Below are positions 19,909-31,452 of a stretch of 64,000 bases of DNA, one piece after another. The translations under genes were made by a program, and so were the position numbers. The notes below the pieces were generated by a model that was not told the origin of the DNA, did not search any database, and worked only from the letters and a program-made list of their open reading frames with translations. Origin of the DNA: Puccinellia tenuiflora (Eukaryota > Streptophyta > Magnoliopsida > Poales > Poaceae). The stretch is from assembly GCA_012064385.1 (NCBI GenBank), contig QRDG01000413.1, positions 62,001 to 126,000 of the forward strand, given 5' to 3'. The number at the start of each line of letters is the position of its first letter. Positions within the stretch are counted from its first letter, which is position 1.

Positions 19909-21396
19909 ATGAGCATATCAAGGGCCATTGGGTTCCTTAGCGGCATCAACGAATGTGTACCTTGTTTCAGTGGACTGCATCTTCTATTTCAGCTCTCCGC
20001 TCCTGGTTGTCTGCAACGCGGGAGAAAAATATTCAAGATGAAGTTTTGCATTTGCAAAGAGGCCTACAACGCCTCAGCCCTCAGGGATACTCTTCCTGCA
20101 ATGTATGGCCTTATCGACCGAGCAGAGTGGAAAGTTCACAAAAACTGTGTGGCTGAGCTCCTTCCCATACTCAAAGATGCTGTATATGATGCTGACGATA
20201 TTCTCGATGAGTTCAGATGGCACGAGCTGAATGTGGCAGGAGAGGGCAATGCAACTCACTCTGTTTTTGCTGACTTCTATAAAACCACCATTCAAGGAAG
20301 CTTCAACAAAGTGAATGATATCCAAGAGAGGTTGAATGACATTTCTAGTAAGCTCAATGAGATTGGTGGGTTGCATGAAGTGACTCAGGCCAGAGACTAT
20401 CTCTTTACCGAGTGAAAATAAATTATTTGGTCGTGACAAGGATCTGAAGAAGGTGATGGGATTGCTCGGTGTACCTCCAAATAACATAGGGGGGGCGTTT
20501 AAAACGCAAAAGAGCAAGTAACACAGTCAGTGCATCAACAAGGACGCCAACAAGCAACCAAGTTAGTAATGAATCAGGAGTCCAAGCTATTCCTGTTTTG
20601 CCAATCGTTGAAATAGGGGGCATTGGAAAGACCACTTTGGCCCAACACATATGCAATCATCCAAAAGTGAAGTCTTACTTTGAATTGATAATTTGGATTT
20701 GTGCAGATAACTTTGATGTAAAGAGATTAACTAAGGATGCCATAGAATCATCTTCTGGAAAAGAGGCAAAACTTGATCATTTAGATTCTCTCCAGCGCGC
20801 TCTTTCTGAGAATTTGAGCAACAAAAAGTTCTTGATTGTCGTTGATGACGTGTGGGATGATGCCTTGAAGGAAAATGAGCAGCGCTGGAAGAAGTTTTGT
20901 GCACCTTTCAGAAATGTGGTACATGGAAGTATGATGCTTGTTACCACAAGATCACAAGAAGTTGCTGTTGGAGTGCACACAATGGAGCCCTTCCCATTAC
21001 ATGGTTTGACAGATGATGTACTTTGGAATTTCTTCAAACTCAGCGCTTTTGGGTCTGAGAATTCTAACAATAGTCCTGATTTAGAGCATATTGGTAGAAG
21101 CATACTTCCTAAGTTGAAGGGTTCTCCTTTAGCCGCCAAAAATCTTAGACGGCTGCTAAGAATGAGCCTTGATACATCACACTGGGAAAATATACTAGAG
21201 AGTGAACTCTGGGAGTTGAAACAAGAGGAGACCGATATTTTGCCAGCACTTCGGTTGAGTTACATGTATTTGCCATTCCACTTGAAGAGATGCTTCTCAT
21301 TCTGTGCTGTGTACCCGAAAGATCACAAATTCAAAAAGGACCATTTAGCTCAAATCTGGGTAGCAGAAGGCTTTGTGGAACCTCAAGGTGACACCC
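19909..21396 (+). pseudogene. CC-NBS-LRR (NLR) resistance-type gene, 5' part: coiled coil and NB-ARC
   Basis: The ATG at 19909 starts MSISRAIGFLSG. An Rx-type coiled-coil domain follows (KDAVYDADDILDEFRWHELN). The NB-ARC domain has P-loop GGIGKTTLAQ (20616-20645), kinase-2 FLIVVDDVW, RNBS-B MMLVTTRS, a GSPLA version of GLPLA, and RNBS-D CFSFCAVYP, then QIWVAEGFVEPQGDT. Plant NLRs sense pathogen effectors inside the cell. The frame shifts near 19955, 20077, 20410 and 20490, so no intact protein can be made even without the insertions. The coding part stops at a copia element (21397); the TSD CACCC is at 21392-21396. The gene continues at 29165. The CACTA element ends just upstream, separating this start from its original 5' flank. 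Confidence 0.9.
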
Positions 21397-21588
21397 TATT
21401 GGTAGGTTTTAGGTGTGATATTAGGAAATATAAGGGAGGAAAGTGAAAAGTGTGAAGACTGTATATACTCGTGTGTTTGGTCAAATGAAGTAAGAAGAGT
21501 TTTCCAGAAACGTGTGTTTCCTTCCCTTCCTTTCTCTTCCTCGCATGTGACTTGCGGTCAGGGAAGCTTAATCTCAGCTCCGACAACA
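21397..21588 (+). repeat. 5' LTR of copia 1
   Basis: Starts TATTGGTAGG and ends CAACA. Both LTRs begin TA where TG is usual, so the termini are TA...CA. Confidence 0.9.
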
Positions 21589-21600
21589 TGGTATCAGAGC
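21589..21600 (+). promoter_or_regulatory. primer-binding site of copia 1
   Basis: TGGTATCAGAGC directly follows the LTR and matches the 3' end complement of initiator methionine tRNA, the usual Copia primer. Confidence 0.9.
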
Positions 21601-21951
21601 AGATCGTACAATCAGGCTGTCAGCTTGCTGGTGGATGGCGCTAGGTGATGAGGAGGAGGTGCTGGGTCTGATTGCGGCGGCAGCAAGTCGAATCAAATCC
21701 GACGCGGTCAATTGGAGTGAGGAGTCATTTTGGGAAGGCAGTGGAGCAGGTGAGGTTGTGGATCCTCAGATCTGGAAGGTGTAGAAAGCAGCCGGGGAGG
21801 AGAACAACAAAGAGAGCACAACTTCAAGGTGAGCAGAGAGGGCTGTCTGTCAGGGTCAGGAGTGACCATTGGAGTAGAGTTTGTCGCAGGGGGAGGTGTG
21901 TTGGAGTCAGGGTGAGCAAGATCTGCAAGAGAAGTACAGGGTAGCAACAGG

Positions 21952-24940
21952 ATGAGGGATAACACTGATGCCCTTGCGGCTGATACAACTAGTGAGCTTG
22001 CAGCAGTGTTGAAGGCAATGGACAAGAAGTACGAGGCGTGTTTGATGCAATCAGCAGGCAGGCTGAGAGCTCAAGGCCAGAGGTAGAAGTGAAAGAAGAG
22101 ATTCATCCTTTGCAAACACCACTTGTGAAGCTAGAGGGATCTGAAAGTTATGCAAGTTGGGCGGAGCATGCTGAGACCATTTTAATCTCAAGAAAGCTCG
22201 AAGGTTACGTTCTTGGAACAGTGAAGAAACCCTTGGAAGAAGAATCAAAAGAAGGCCAAAGGTGGAGGGCGACTAATGCCCTGGTGAGAGCTTGGCTTCT
22301 AAGCTCACTTTCAACCCAGATTGCAAAGCAAGTGGAGAGGATGAAGGACGCTTCAGAAATTTGGCGACTTCTAAAATGGAGTGGGAAACGAGATGTTAGC
22401 TTGCAAAATTCAGAAAGAATTACAAGAATCAAGCCAAGGGGAGAAGACAGTTGTAGAATATGTGTCTGAACTGAAGAGGCTTTGGAGTGATCTTGATTAC
22501 TATGATCCGGTTGATTAGGAATGCGGTGGGTGTGTGGAGAAATTTAACAAGTGGACAGAGAGAAGACGGGTCACGGATTTCTTAAATGGCTTGAACTCGA
22601 AGTTTGAGAACAGAAGGGCAGCTCTCTATGGGAATGGCACACTACCAAGTCTAGAGCAAGCGATCTCTACGATATTGAGTGAGGAGACTCGCTTAAAACT
22701 GGAGGACACTGAACCAGCAGCACATGGCATATCACAGAGGCGCTCAGCTCTTCTTGCGGCAGGAGGTGGCAACCTACAGAGACTGGGGTTAAATTTAGAT
22801 GACAGAAAATGTTTTGAATGTGGCCAACCAGGGCACATGAGAATGGCCTGTCCACAGTTGAATGGAGGAGGAAGGGGACGAGGTCAGGACTGGCGTGGTA
22901 GAGGCCGTGGACGTCTGTTTGAGGGTCGTGGTTTCAACCGTGGCAGAGGTATGCGGTCAGTAGGGAGGGCCAATACCTCTGCTGCAATTGAGGAGGTCTC
23001 TCAGGTATTCAAGGTTGAGATGTCCCCTGATGAGTTGGAGAAGTGGCACCAATTTAAAGGACTGAATCTAGGGGAAAGGCAATGCTCAGAGACATCTACA
23101 TCAGCCGCCTCGGCTAACTTCTCAGGTAATAACCTCCAAACTACAAAAGGCGATAATATGTATGCTCATACGCCTTGGCTTATAGATTCTGGTGCATCAT
23201 GGCATATGGCCGGCTCAAGTAGAGATTTTACTCATTACATAGCTGATCAAAATAAAGAAAATGTAAAATTGGCAGATGGATCAACCCAAATGGTTGTTGG
23301 GTCTGGAACAATTAAATGTGGCTCTAATATGACTCTACCATCTGTACTGCATGTCCCCTCGTTCCCATTGAACCTCTTATCAGTCAGTTGCATCACTAAG
23401 GATCTAAACTGTGCAGCCATATTTTTCCCTTAGTACTGGTGCATGTTTCAGGAACTTGGGACTGGAAGAAAGCTTGGGATGGGGAGCTTGCGTGATGGGC
23501 TTTATTACCTGGACAATGATGCGTATCATAGGGTGGAAGCTGCCTTGCCACTTACACCACTAGAAGAATTAATACTCCAACACCGTCGACTATGACACCT
23601 ATCTTTTGTCACAATGAGTCAATTATATCCTGACCTATATTCTAAGGTTAGTAAGGAGAAGCTAGTTTGTGATGCCTGCCAGTATGGGAAGCAGACTAGA
23701 AGCTCTTATTCATCTTCTGATAATAGAAGTGATGTACCACTTCAAACTATCCACTCTGATGTATGGGGTCCTAGTGGAGTAGTGTCTTTAAATGGGTATC
23801 GCTATTTTGTTACCTTTATTGACTGTTGTACCAGAACCACTTGGGTCTATGTCTTGCGTAGTAAAAATGAGGTGTTTGAATGCTTCAAAGATTTTCATAA
23901 TTTGATCACAACTCAGTATAGTGCTTGTGTGAAAGTACTACGTTCTGACAATGGTACTGAGTTTGTGAATAAGGAACTTGATGTGTATCTATCAAGTCAT
24001 GGAATTATGCACTAGACTACATGTCCAGGCACTTCTGAGCAGAATGGCTTAGCCGAAAGGAAAAATAGGCATCTTCTGGACATTATCAGGTGCCTAATGT
24101 TTGAAATGAACGTCCCAAAAAATTTATGGTGTGAGGCAGTAATGGCTGCAACATATTTGATGAACAGGAAGCCAACAAGAGTTCTTGACTACAAGACACC
24201 AATAGAGTGTCTCACGGGTAAGAATACCTATGTGGTTCCACCAAAGGTATTTGGGTGTTCTTGCTTTGTAAAGGACTATAGATCCTTTGTTAGTAAACTA
24301 GACCCAAGGGCATTAAAATGTATTTTCGTGGGATATTCTGGTAAACAGAAGGGGTATAAGTGTTGGTGTCCATCTGAAAGAAGAATGTTTGTCAGTATGG
24401 ATGTGGTGTTTAGAGAACATGAACCATACTATGGGGGATTAGCAGACTTAGCTGATGTGTTTCCTGATATGTTTGCTAGTGAAAGTGCAGATGAAGGAAA
24501 TGAGACCGCAATAGGTAAAGGGGACGACAATGATACAACCTCAGGGAAGATGATAATTGGGGCTATTCCAGTGGAGACGGACAATGAGTTTGAGGTTGAA
24601 CCTGAACCTGAACCAACACATGGAGAACAATAATTTATACCAAATGAAAGAAGAGAACTTCAGGTGTACTCACGAAGGCGGCTAAGAGTTGGAGAACAAG
24701 ATCAGGGGGAGGAAGCCGCTTCGGCAGACCATGACTCTGAAGAACAAGAACACTCTGACACAAATCAGTCTACCTCAACACAAGTCCCATTGTCATCAAC
24801 AGGCGATGGTAATATCCCTCCAGAGTATGATGACCTACATGTACCTATTGCACACCGAAAGCAGCCTCGTACCACATTAGGAAAAATTCCTTCAAGATTG
24901 TCACCATACGATGTTTCATACTTGAAAGAACAACTAATGC
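21952..24940 (+). pseudogene. copia 1 gag, protease, integrase and start of reverse transcriptase (broken)
   Basis: The gag part has a Copia-type region (about 22040-22480, LVKLEGSESYASWAEHAETI), interrupted by frameshifts and a stop near 22516. A CCHC zinc knuckle follows at about 22810 (CFECGQPGHMRMAC) with an Arg/Gly-rich tail. The protease motif WLIDSGASWHMAG is at about 23175. The pre-integrase region has a stop at 23593. The integrase has the catalytic Asp in HSDVWGP and in RSDNGTEF, a stop at 24013, and the Glu-bearing SEQNGLAERKNRHLL. The linker to reverse transcriptase is cut at 24940 by the nested element. Confidence 0.9.
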
Positions 24941-27341
24941 CCGGATGTCGCCTAGAGGGGGGGTGAATAGGCGATTAAAACTATTTCTAATTAGGGGCTT
25001 GATAAATGCGGAATAAAACTATGTGTTTAAATTAACAAGCCAACAACCTAATTACTAGGCTCACCTATGTGCACCAACAACTTATGCTAAGCAATTCAAC
25101 CAACAAGATGATAGCAAGATATGAACTTCAAGCACGAAGGCTATCACAATGTAAATTGCATAAGTAAAGCTCGGGTATAGAAATAACCGAGGCACGCGGA
25201 AACGAGGATGTATTCCCGAGTTCCTCCTTGTTAAGGGAGTACGTCTCGTTGGAGGGGTGTGAGCTCGCCACAAAAGGCCTACTCAAGATGCCACAAAGGC
25301 CTCACCCTATTCTCCGATGAACCTCACCCAAGGGATTGGTTCACCTTCCACTATCGGAATCTTTCGGGGCGGATTCCGGAGCCCTTTACAACTCTTCTTG
25401 GGGCACACACCCACAACTCAATTGGGGGCTCCCAAAATCGTGCCGAAGCTTCACAACTCGAAGTCTTCGCGGCACCTCCAATCGTCTAGGGTACACGATG
25501 CACCCAAGAGGTAACAAGATCTTGGGAACACAATGCACCCAAGAGTAACAAGCTTCTCAACCTTCAACTTCATGTATCACCGTGGAGAGAGCAACCCGAT
25601 GCAACAAATGCAAAAAGGCAAGAGCACACAAAGTGCTCAAATCCTTCACTCCCAAATTCCAACCAAAGCAACTAATGCTATGGAGGGAATAAGAGAGGAA
25701 GAACAAAGGGGATGAACACAAAGCAACCCCAAATCTAGATCCACAAGGTTCCCCTCACTTAGAGGAGAATTTGATTGGTGGAATGGTAGATCTAGATCTC
25801 CTCTCTTGAAACCCTAAATTTGGGCAAGAATCATTGGAGGGGAAGAGAGGAATCAAGCTCACAAGGATTAGAACAAAGGGGAAGAGCAAGAACAAGTGAG
25901 CAAGGTGTGTGACCAGGTTTTGGGGGGGGAAGAGCTTTTTATAGCCTCCCCCAAAAACTAGCCGTTGGAGCCTGTCCAGGCCGGAGACTCCGGAGTAAGT
26001 GACCGGAAACTCCGGCCTGCTGGGTCATCGGGGAGGCCGGAGATTCTGGTCCTTGGGGCCGGAGACTCCGGCTAGGCCGGAGACTCCGGGCACCCTCCGG
26101 GGTAGCTCCGGACCCCTATCCAGAGGCGCACCACACAGATGCAAAGAGCGGAGAGAAAACTTGGGGCCGAAGATTCCGGGTCCCTTGGGCCAGAGACTCC
26201 GGTCCATCTCCGGGGTACCTCCGGACCCCTGTCCAGAAGCGCACCACAGCAGACAAACGGCAGCGAAAAATAGAGGGACCGGAGACTCCGGTCCAGAGGG
26301 CCGGAGACTCCGGCCAGGCCGGAAACTCCGGACCAACTCCGGGGTAGATCCAACAGCAAATCCAAGACCCCATAACTTTTGCATATGGACTCTGTTTTCG
26401 ACAATCTTGGACTCGTTGGAATCATCACAATGATCACAACAAGATTATGTAGAGAAACATCATGGTCCAACAATATATTGTAAAACCAAATGGGGAACGT
26501 TAAAAACTCTTTTTCGCAAACCGAAAAACCGCATCTTTTGCAATTGAAGTCCGAAAGAGATAAAACCAATTTCGTTGGAAAGAGGACGACAAATGCATCC
26601 TTTGTAAATGATAAAACAAGTAAAGGATATTTTGCAAATAATTGGAAGAAGTAAATCTTCCGCACGGATGAACCGGCAAAATCTCCAATACCGAAAACGC
26701 AAATGAAGATGCATATGAAAACCGTTTTTGGTGAACTTGGCTTTGTTATGACAAGCACGACAAGCACCAAGACCACACCACGATAAGAGACAAATAAGAA
26801 CAAATAAAGATGATTGCATGGATGCAAAGGTTTGAGCTCTCCACGAACGATACGATCATGATACTCGGTCGAGAGCCCCTCTTGATAGTACGGCTATCTA
26901 TCCTATAACCCGGTCTCTCAACTAACATCATGAGACCGGTGAAATAAAAGCCCTATCAAGATCATACCTTTGCCTTGCGCATTAATCCACTTGAGGTCGA
27001 AGAAGACGATCTTCATCTCCTCAAGATGCACCACCTTTCTTCATTGCGCTTCGCTTGGTGAAGATTCACATGTGGCTCCCCCATACACCAAGATGGGAGA
27101 AGCACCTCTTCGGCATATCTTCACTTGGCCTTTGATCAACACAAATCTTTTCTTCCCTTGAGCTTGACTCCAACAAATGGAGATCAAGCAAAGCATCTTG
27201 ACTCCAACACATGGAGACAAGCTTGGTCTTGATCAACAAATGATCTTGACACAAGCTAATGGACACCTACAAATATAGCTCAATGCAAATCTTAGTCCAT
27301 CGAGATTGTCATTAATTACCAAAACTATGCATGAGGCAACC
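24941..27341. mobile_element. 2.4-kb unclassified element nested in copia 1
   Basis: Starts CCGGATGTCGCCTAGAGGGG and ends near CATTAATTACCAAAACTATG plus CATGAGGCAACC. The same start and end phrases recur, as I remember, in many Triticeae intergenic sequences. The 4-bp repeat ATGC lies at 24937-24940 and 27342-27345, and removing 24941-27345 leaves the copia frame open. A CAA repeat at 24931 and 27351 would also keep the frame, so the ends are not settled. There are no transposase, integrase or reverse transcriptase motifs. It contains an array of palindromes at 25978-26345. Confidence 0.65.
25978..26345. repeat. array of CCGGAGACTCCGG palindromes
   Basis: About ten copies or close variants of the 13-base palindrome CCGGAGACTCCGG, separated by GCC or longer spacers, lie in about 370 bp. 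Three blocks also share the phrase TCCGGGGTA followed by CTCCGGACCCCT. It lies inside the unclassified nested element. Confidence 0.85.
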
Positions 27342-27345
27342 ATGC

Positions 27346-28965
27346 ACTTTCAATACTTTGTATCGTACAAATCAATTGGAGATTCTTATCAGACTTTTAT
27401 TGCAGCACTAGATGCTGTGGAGCCTATCCCACAGAATTGGCAAGAAACGAAATCACATCCATGCATGCTGGAGAGAAGCCATGTTAGAAGAGATGGCTGC
27501 TCTGGAGAGGAACAATACTTGGGTAATCACTACTCTCCCTGCTAATAAGAAGGTTGTAGGCTGTAAATGGGTGTTTACTATAAAGCAAAATCGTGATGGG
27601 AAAGTAGAAAGATATAAGGCCAGACTCGTAACGAAGGGCTATAGTCAGACCTATGGTGTAGATTATGATGAAACATTTGCCCCTGTAGCAAAGATGAACA
27701 CCATCAGAGTTTTAATCTCAATTGCTGCTAATAACAAGTGGAATCTCCATCAAATGGACGTTAAGAATGCCTTCTTACATGGAGAGCTTCAGGAGGAAGT
27801 ATATATGGAAATCCCACCGGGATTTAATAGCAGAGAAACTGAGGGTAAAGTATGCAGATTACAAAGTCACTCTATGGACTAAAAGAATCCCCTAGAGCCT
27901 GGTTTGGAAGATTTCGAAGAGAGATTCGCTCTTTTGGTTATCGGCAAAGCAATGCAGACCATACACTATTTTTTAAGAATAATAACAACAAGGTTACTTT
28001 AGTTGTGGTCTATGTGGATGATATTATAATTACAGGGAATGACGAGGACGAGACAAGGAGCTTCAAAAATATGCTGGCAAGGTCCTTTGAAGTCAAGGAT
28101 CTTGGATTTCTTCATTACTTCTTGGGAATTGAAGTATCTTATGGATCACAAGGTATACATCTCTCGCAAAGAAAATATGTTCTTGATCTACTTGCTGAAA
28201 CTGGGATGATAGATTGTAAACCTGCTGCAAACACCAGTAGAGCTGAACCACCGTATTTTAGTAGACTCCGGTGATCCGGTTGATAAGGGGCAGTATCAAA
28301 GGCTATTTGGGCGACTAATATATCTTTCACACACTAGACCTGACATTGCATATGCTGTCTGTGTGGTGAGCAGATTCATGCATGACCCTCGATCAACTCA
28401 TCTAGAGGCAGTGAATAGGATTCTGCGATACCTTAAAAGTTGCCCCGGTAAAGGAATTTTATTTTTGAACCATGGACACCTAAGGATAGAAGGATATACA
28501 GATGCTGATTGGGCTGGGTGTTTGGATGGCAGAAGGTCTACTTCTGGCTACTGCATCTTTCTTGGGGGAAATTTGGTTAGTTGGAGAAGCAAAAAACATA
28601 GTGTAGTTGCTCGATCTACAGCAGAAGCAGAACTGAGGTCAATGGCATCAGGTTTATGTGAACTAATGTGGCTACGCTTGTTTCTGACTGAACTAAAATT
28701 GTACACTGAGAATGCCCTTCAACTTTATTGTGATAATCAGGCCACAATTAATATTGTGAACAATCCAGTCCAGCATGGCAGGACCAAGCATATCGAAATC
28801 GATCGACATTTCACTAGGGAAAAACTAGATGAAGGAGTACTTCAAGTTAACTATATTAAGTCGGGAGAGCAACTTGCAGATGTATTAACCAAGGGTGTTA
28901 GTGTGGTGTCTTTCTTGAAAACATGTGACAAGATGGGGCTTTTAAACATCTTCACCCCATCTTGA
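27346..28965 (+). pseudogene. copia 1 reverse transcriptase and RNase H (broken)
   Basis: The frame resumes with VSYKSIGDSYQTFIAALDAV and passes a frameshift near 27450. It covers the reverse transcriptase motifs GCKWVFTIKQNRDGKVERYK, QMDVKNAFLHGEL and the catalytic YVDDIIITG (about 28012). The frame changes again near 27865 and 28265. RNase H follows, with GYTDADWAG, a Glu in STAEAELRSM and the terminal HIEIDRHFTREKL. It ends near the purine tract. Confidence 0.9.
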
Positions 28966-28972
28966 GGGGGAG

Positions 28973-29164
28973 TATTGGTAGGTTTTAGGTGTGATATTAG
29001 GAAATATAAGGGAGGAAAGTGAAAAGTGTGAAGACTATATATACTCATGTGTTTGGTCAAATGAAATAAGAAGAGTTTTCCAGAAACGTGTGTTTCTTTC
29101 CCTTCCCTTCTCTTCCTCGCAGGTGACTTGCAGTCAGGGAAGCTAAATCTCAGCTCCTACAACA
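28973..29164 (+). repeat. 3' LTR of copia 1
   Basis: 192 bp, starting TATTGGTAGG after the purine tract and ending CTACAACA. The right TSD CACCC follows at 29165. Confidence 0.9.
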
Positions 29165-30840
29165 CACCCCACTTGAAGAAATTGGCTCTCAGTATTTTCA
29201 AGATCTTTTCAATTGTTCCTTCTTTCAAAAAGTCGGCAGTTCATACGTAATCCATGACTTGCTACATGACATGGCACAACTAGTTTCTGTTCATGACTGC
29301 TTCATCATAAAAAGTGTGGGTGACTTTGAATATGTTCCTCAGAATGTATGTCATTTGTACGTACTCCCTAACAAAGACTTTGACAGTTCCCACTTGGTGA
29401 GCCTACGGAAGCACACAAAGCTTCGTACCCTATTTTGCAAGGTTTATATGAAAAATAATAGTGTGGATTCTATAATTGGCAGTTGGTTTGGTGAACTTAA
29501 GCGTATGCGTGTGCTTCTTTGTGCCTCTAGGAATGAGTTACCAGACAGTGTTGGCAACCTAAAGCATCTTCGGTATCTTGAGATCACCAGAGCTTGTTCT
29601 TTTAGGAGGCTTCCTTCAGAATTCTGTTGCCTCTATAATCTGCAGAGATTATATGTTGACGGGTGGACCATACAAAGTTTTCCCAATGACTTCAATAAGT
29701 TGATTAGCTTACAGAGTTTTAAATCAAGAGGATTTAAATATTATCCAATGTGTGAACTAGTGCTTGATGCAGCCAATGGGCATAGACCAGGTATTAGATT
29801 GATAAAGAATATGAATCAGTTTAGTAAACTGAGAATACGTAACCTTGGTGCTATAAGCAAGGATGAAGCAGCAGAAGCCAAACTGAATAATAAGAAATGT
29901 CTCCAGACGCTCGAACTGGATTGGTCTTCGTCGACCTTGAGTTTGCCAAAGCACAACGGGACCGAGGTGTTTGAAGTCCTGCAACCTCATACTACCGGTC
30001 TAGGACATCTGTTTATTTCAAATTATCCAGGTGTCTCTCTTCCAAGTTGGTTCCAGCCACATAATTTCGCTGGGTTAGCAACGTTGTCCTTTGAAAATTG
30101 TGGTGGGCTGGAGAGCTCAGCACTGTCCTTTTCCATGGTCTCACGGGACCTAAATCTAAATGAAACACTTGAGGGAAATGATGCCATCAGTGGTACTTTC
30201 TCCTCCCTGAGAGACTTAACCATTTCGGGGTGCAAAAATATAGTAAGCCTTAATGATTTTCTGGATCCAGCTTCAGTACCAGCCGTCAGGAAAATAAAAA
30301 TTAAAGATTGCAGGAGTTTAGTATCAGTACCAACTGGATGTCTTGGGGTATGCATTGCCTTGAAGAACTGGAGGTGGCTAGTTGTCCAAATATCCGCTCC
30401 CAGTGTTTGGTGGCGCCCTCCCTCAAGAGGCTCACAGTGGGTAGTAATTCTGGGAATCTTGCACATAACATCGACTGCAGCTCCCTCACCTACTTTGAAT
30501 TCTCAGGCGACCGTGACACCATCACACTAAAGATGTGGAGTGTTCCAGCTTTGGCGAAGTTGCATATTTCAAGTTGCAGATCTCTTACATCTATTGGAAC
30601 TGGCAGCTCTGGAGCATTTCCATCCATTATTTCCCTCACAGTTTTCGGTTGTGCTGAACTGTCAACTCTTGATGACTTCCTAACTCCAGAACGTCTACCT
30701 TCTGTTCAGAAAATTTCTATTGCAACATGTCCTGAGTTACTGTCTCTGCCCGGTGAAACTTTTGGAAGTTTTCGTTCTCTCAAGGATTTTGAAATTATGG
30801 GGTGCCCACGTGTGAACTGGCAGAGGGGATTGGTGTTACC
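29165..30840 (+). pseudogene. NLR gene, middle part: end of NB-ARC and most of the LRR
   Basis: Continues the NLR interrupted at 21396. It opens with LEEIGSQYFQDLFNCSFFQK and the MHD-like motif VIHDLLHDMAQLVS, followed by irregular leucine-rich repeats (MRVLLCASRNELPDSVGNLK, LRDLTISGCKNIVSLNDF and later LHISSCRSLTSIG). The reading frame shifts near 30335-30360. The segment ends at the TSD TTACC (30836-30840), where copia 2 starts. The C-terminal LRR continues at 35904. The ARC2 MHD position reads IHD, a variant also seen in other plant NLRs. Confidence 0.9.
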
Positions 30841-30928
30841 TGTTAGATGTGTATAGATTACTGTTCATCTCACATGTATATGTACAGGACTTTGGCCCCT
30901 TTGGAATATAGTTGCTCATTATCCAACA
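30841..30928 (+). repeat. 5' LTR of copia 2
   Basis: 88 bp, TGTTAGATGTG to ATCCAACA. Very short for a plant LTR. Confidence 0.9.
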
Positions 30929-30940
30929 TGGTATCAGAGC
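30929..30940 (+). promoter_or_regulatory. primer-binding site of copia 2
   Basis: TGGTATCAGAGC directly after the LTR, the initiator methionine tRNA complement. It is the same site as in copia 1. Confidence 0.9.
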
Positions 30941-31452
30941 TTAGGTTTAGCTCTCCTCCCCGCGCGTTGCAACTCCGCGTGTAGCCCACCGTCGCCGTCG
31001 TCGCCGTTGCTCCGGCCGACTTGCGTCTTTCTTCTTCCTCTCGCCGACCTGCTGCCCGGCCGCCGCCGTCCCCACAGCCTGCTGCCCCGTCGCACCGCCG
31101 CTTCTGCGGCCTGCTCTCTGGCCGCTTGCTGCGCCAGCCCGGCCGCCGCCGTCCTCACGGCATGCTGCCCGGTCGTCGTCCGCCGCCACTCCTGCGGCCT
31201 GCTCTCTGGCCGCTTGCTGCGCCACCGCCACCGCTGTCCGCGGTCTGCCGGTCGCCGCCACGTCCGGCTGCCGCTGCTGCTCTCCCTGGCCACTGCTCTC
31301 CCCGGCCACCGCTGTCCGCGGTCTGCCGGCTGCCGCCACGTCCGGCTGCTGCTCTCCCTCCCCGGCCGCGAATCAAGCTGTGAGCTCGGGCTGATCCAGA
31401 TCCATTTTCTCTCTCCTTTAGACTAAAAAAATAAAAAATCAGAGAGCCCGTG
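30941..31452 (+). other. GC-rich 5' untranslated leader of copia 2
   Basis: About 500 bp, very rich in CCG triplets, with a directly repeated GCGGTCTGCCGG...CGCCACGTCCGGCTG block near 31238 and 31317. The open frames on both strands are compositional. The gag ATG follows at 31453. Confidence 0.6.

Larger units (their letters stand above)
21397..29164 (+). mobile_element. copia LTR retrotransposon 1, 7.8 kb including a nested insertion
   Basis: The LTRs are 192 bp each (21397-21588 and 28973-29164) and differ at nine positions by my count. The TSD CACCC is at 21392-21396 and 29165-29169. A primer-binding site follows the left LTR and a purine tract (TTGAGGGGGAG) precedes the right one. Domain order is gag, protease, integrase, reverse transcriptase, RNase H, which is the Copia order. 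Without the nested element it is about 5.4 kb. Many stops and frameshifts make it non-autonomous. Confidence 0.95.

Noticed and set aside
21589..21600. TGGTATCAGAGC as part of a tRNA gene (also at 30929)
   Set aside because: Each directly follows an LTR and is a primer-binding site, not a tRNA gene.
25999..26827. Frames through the CCGGAGACTCCGG array
   Set aside because: Open on both strands because of the palindromes; the translations are simple PETP-like repeats with no domain.
30934..31426. Overlapping frames in the copia 2 leader
   Set aside because: CCG-repeat composition opens all frames; gag begins later at 31453 with clear domains.
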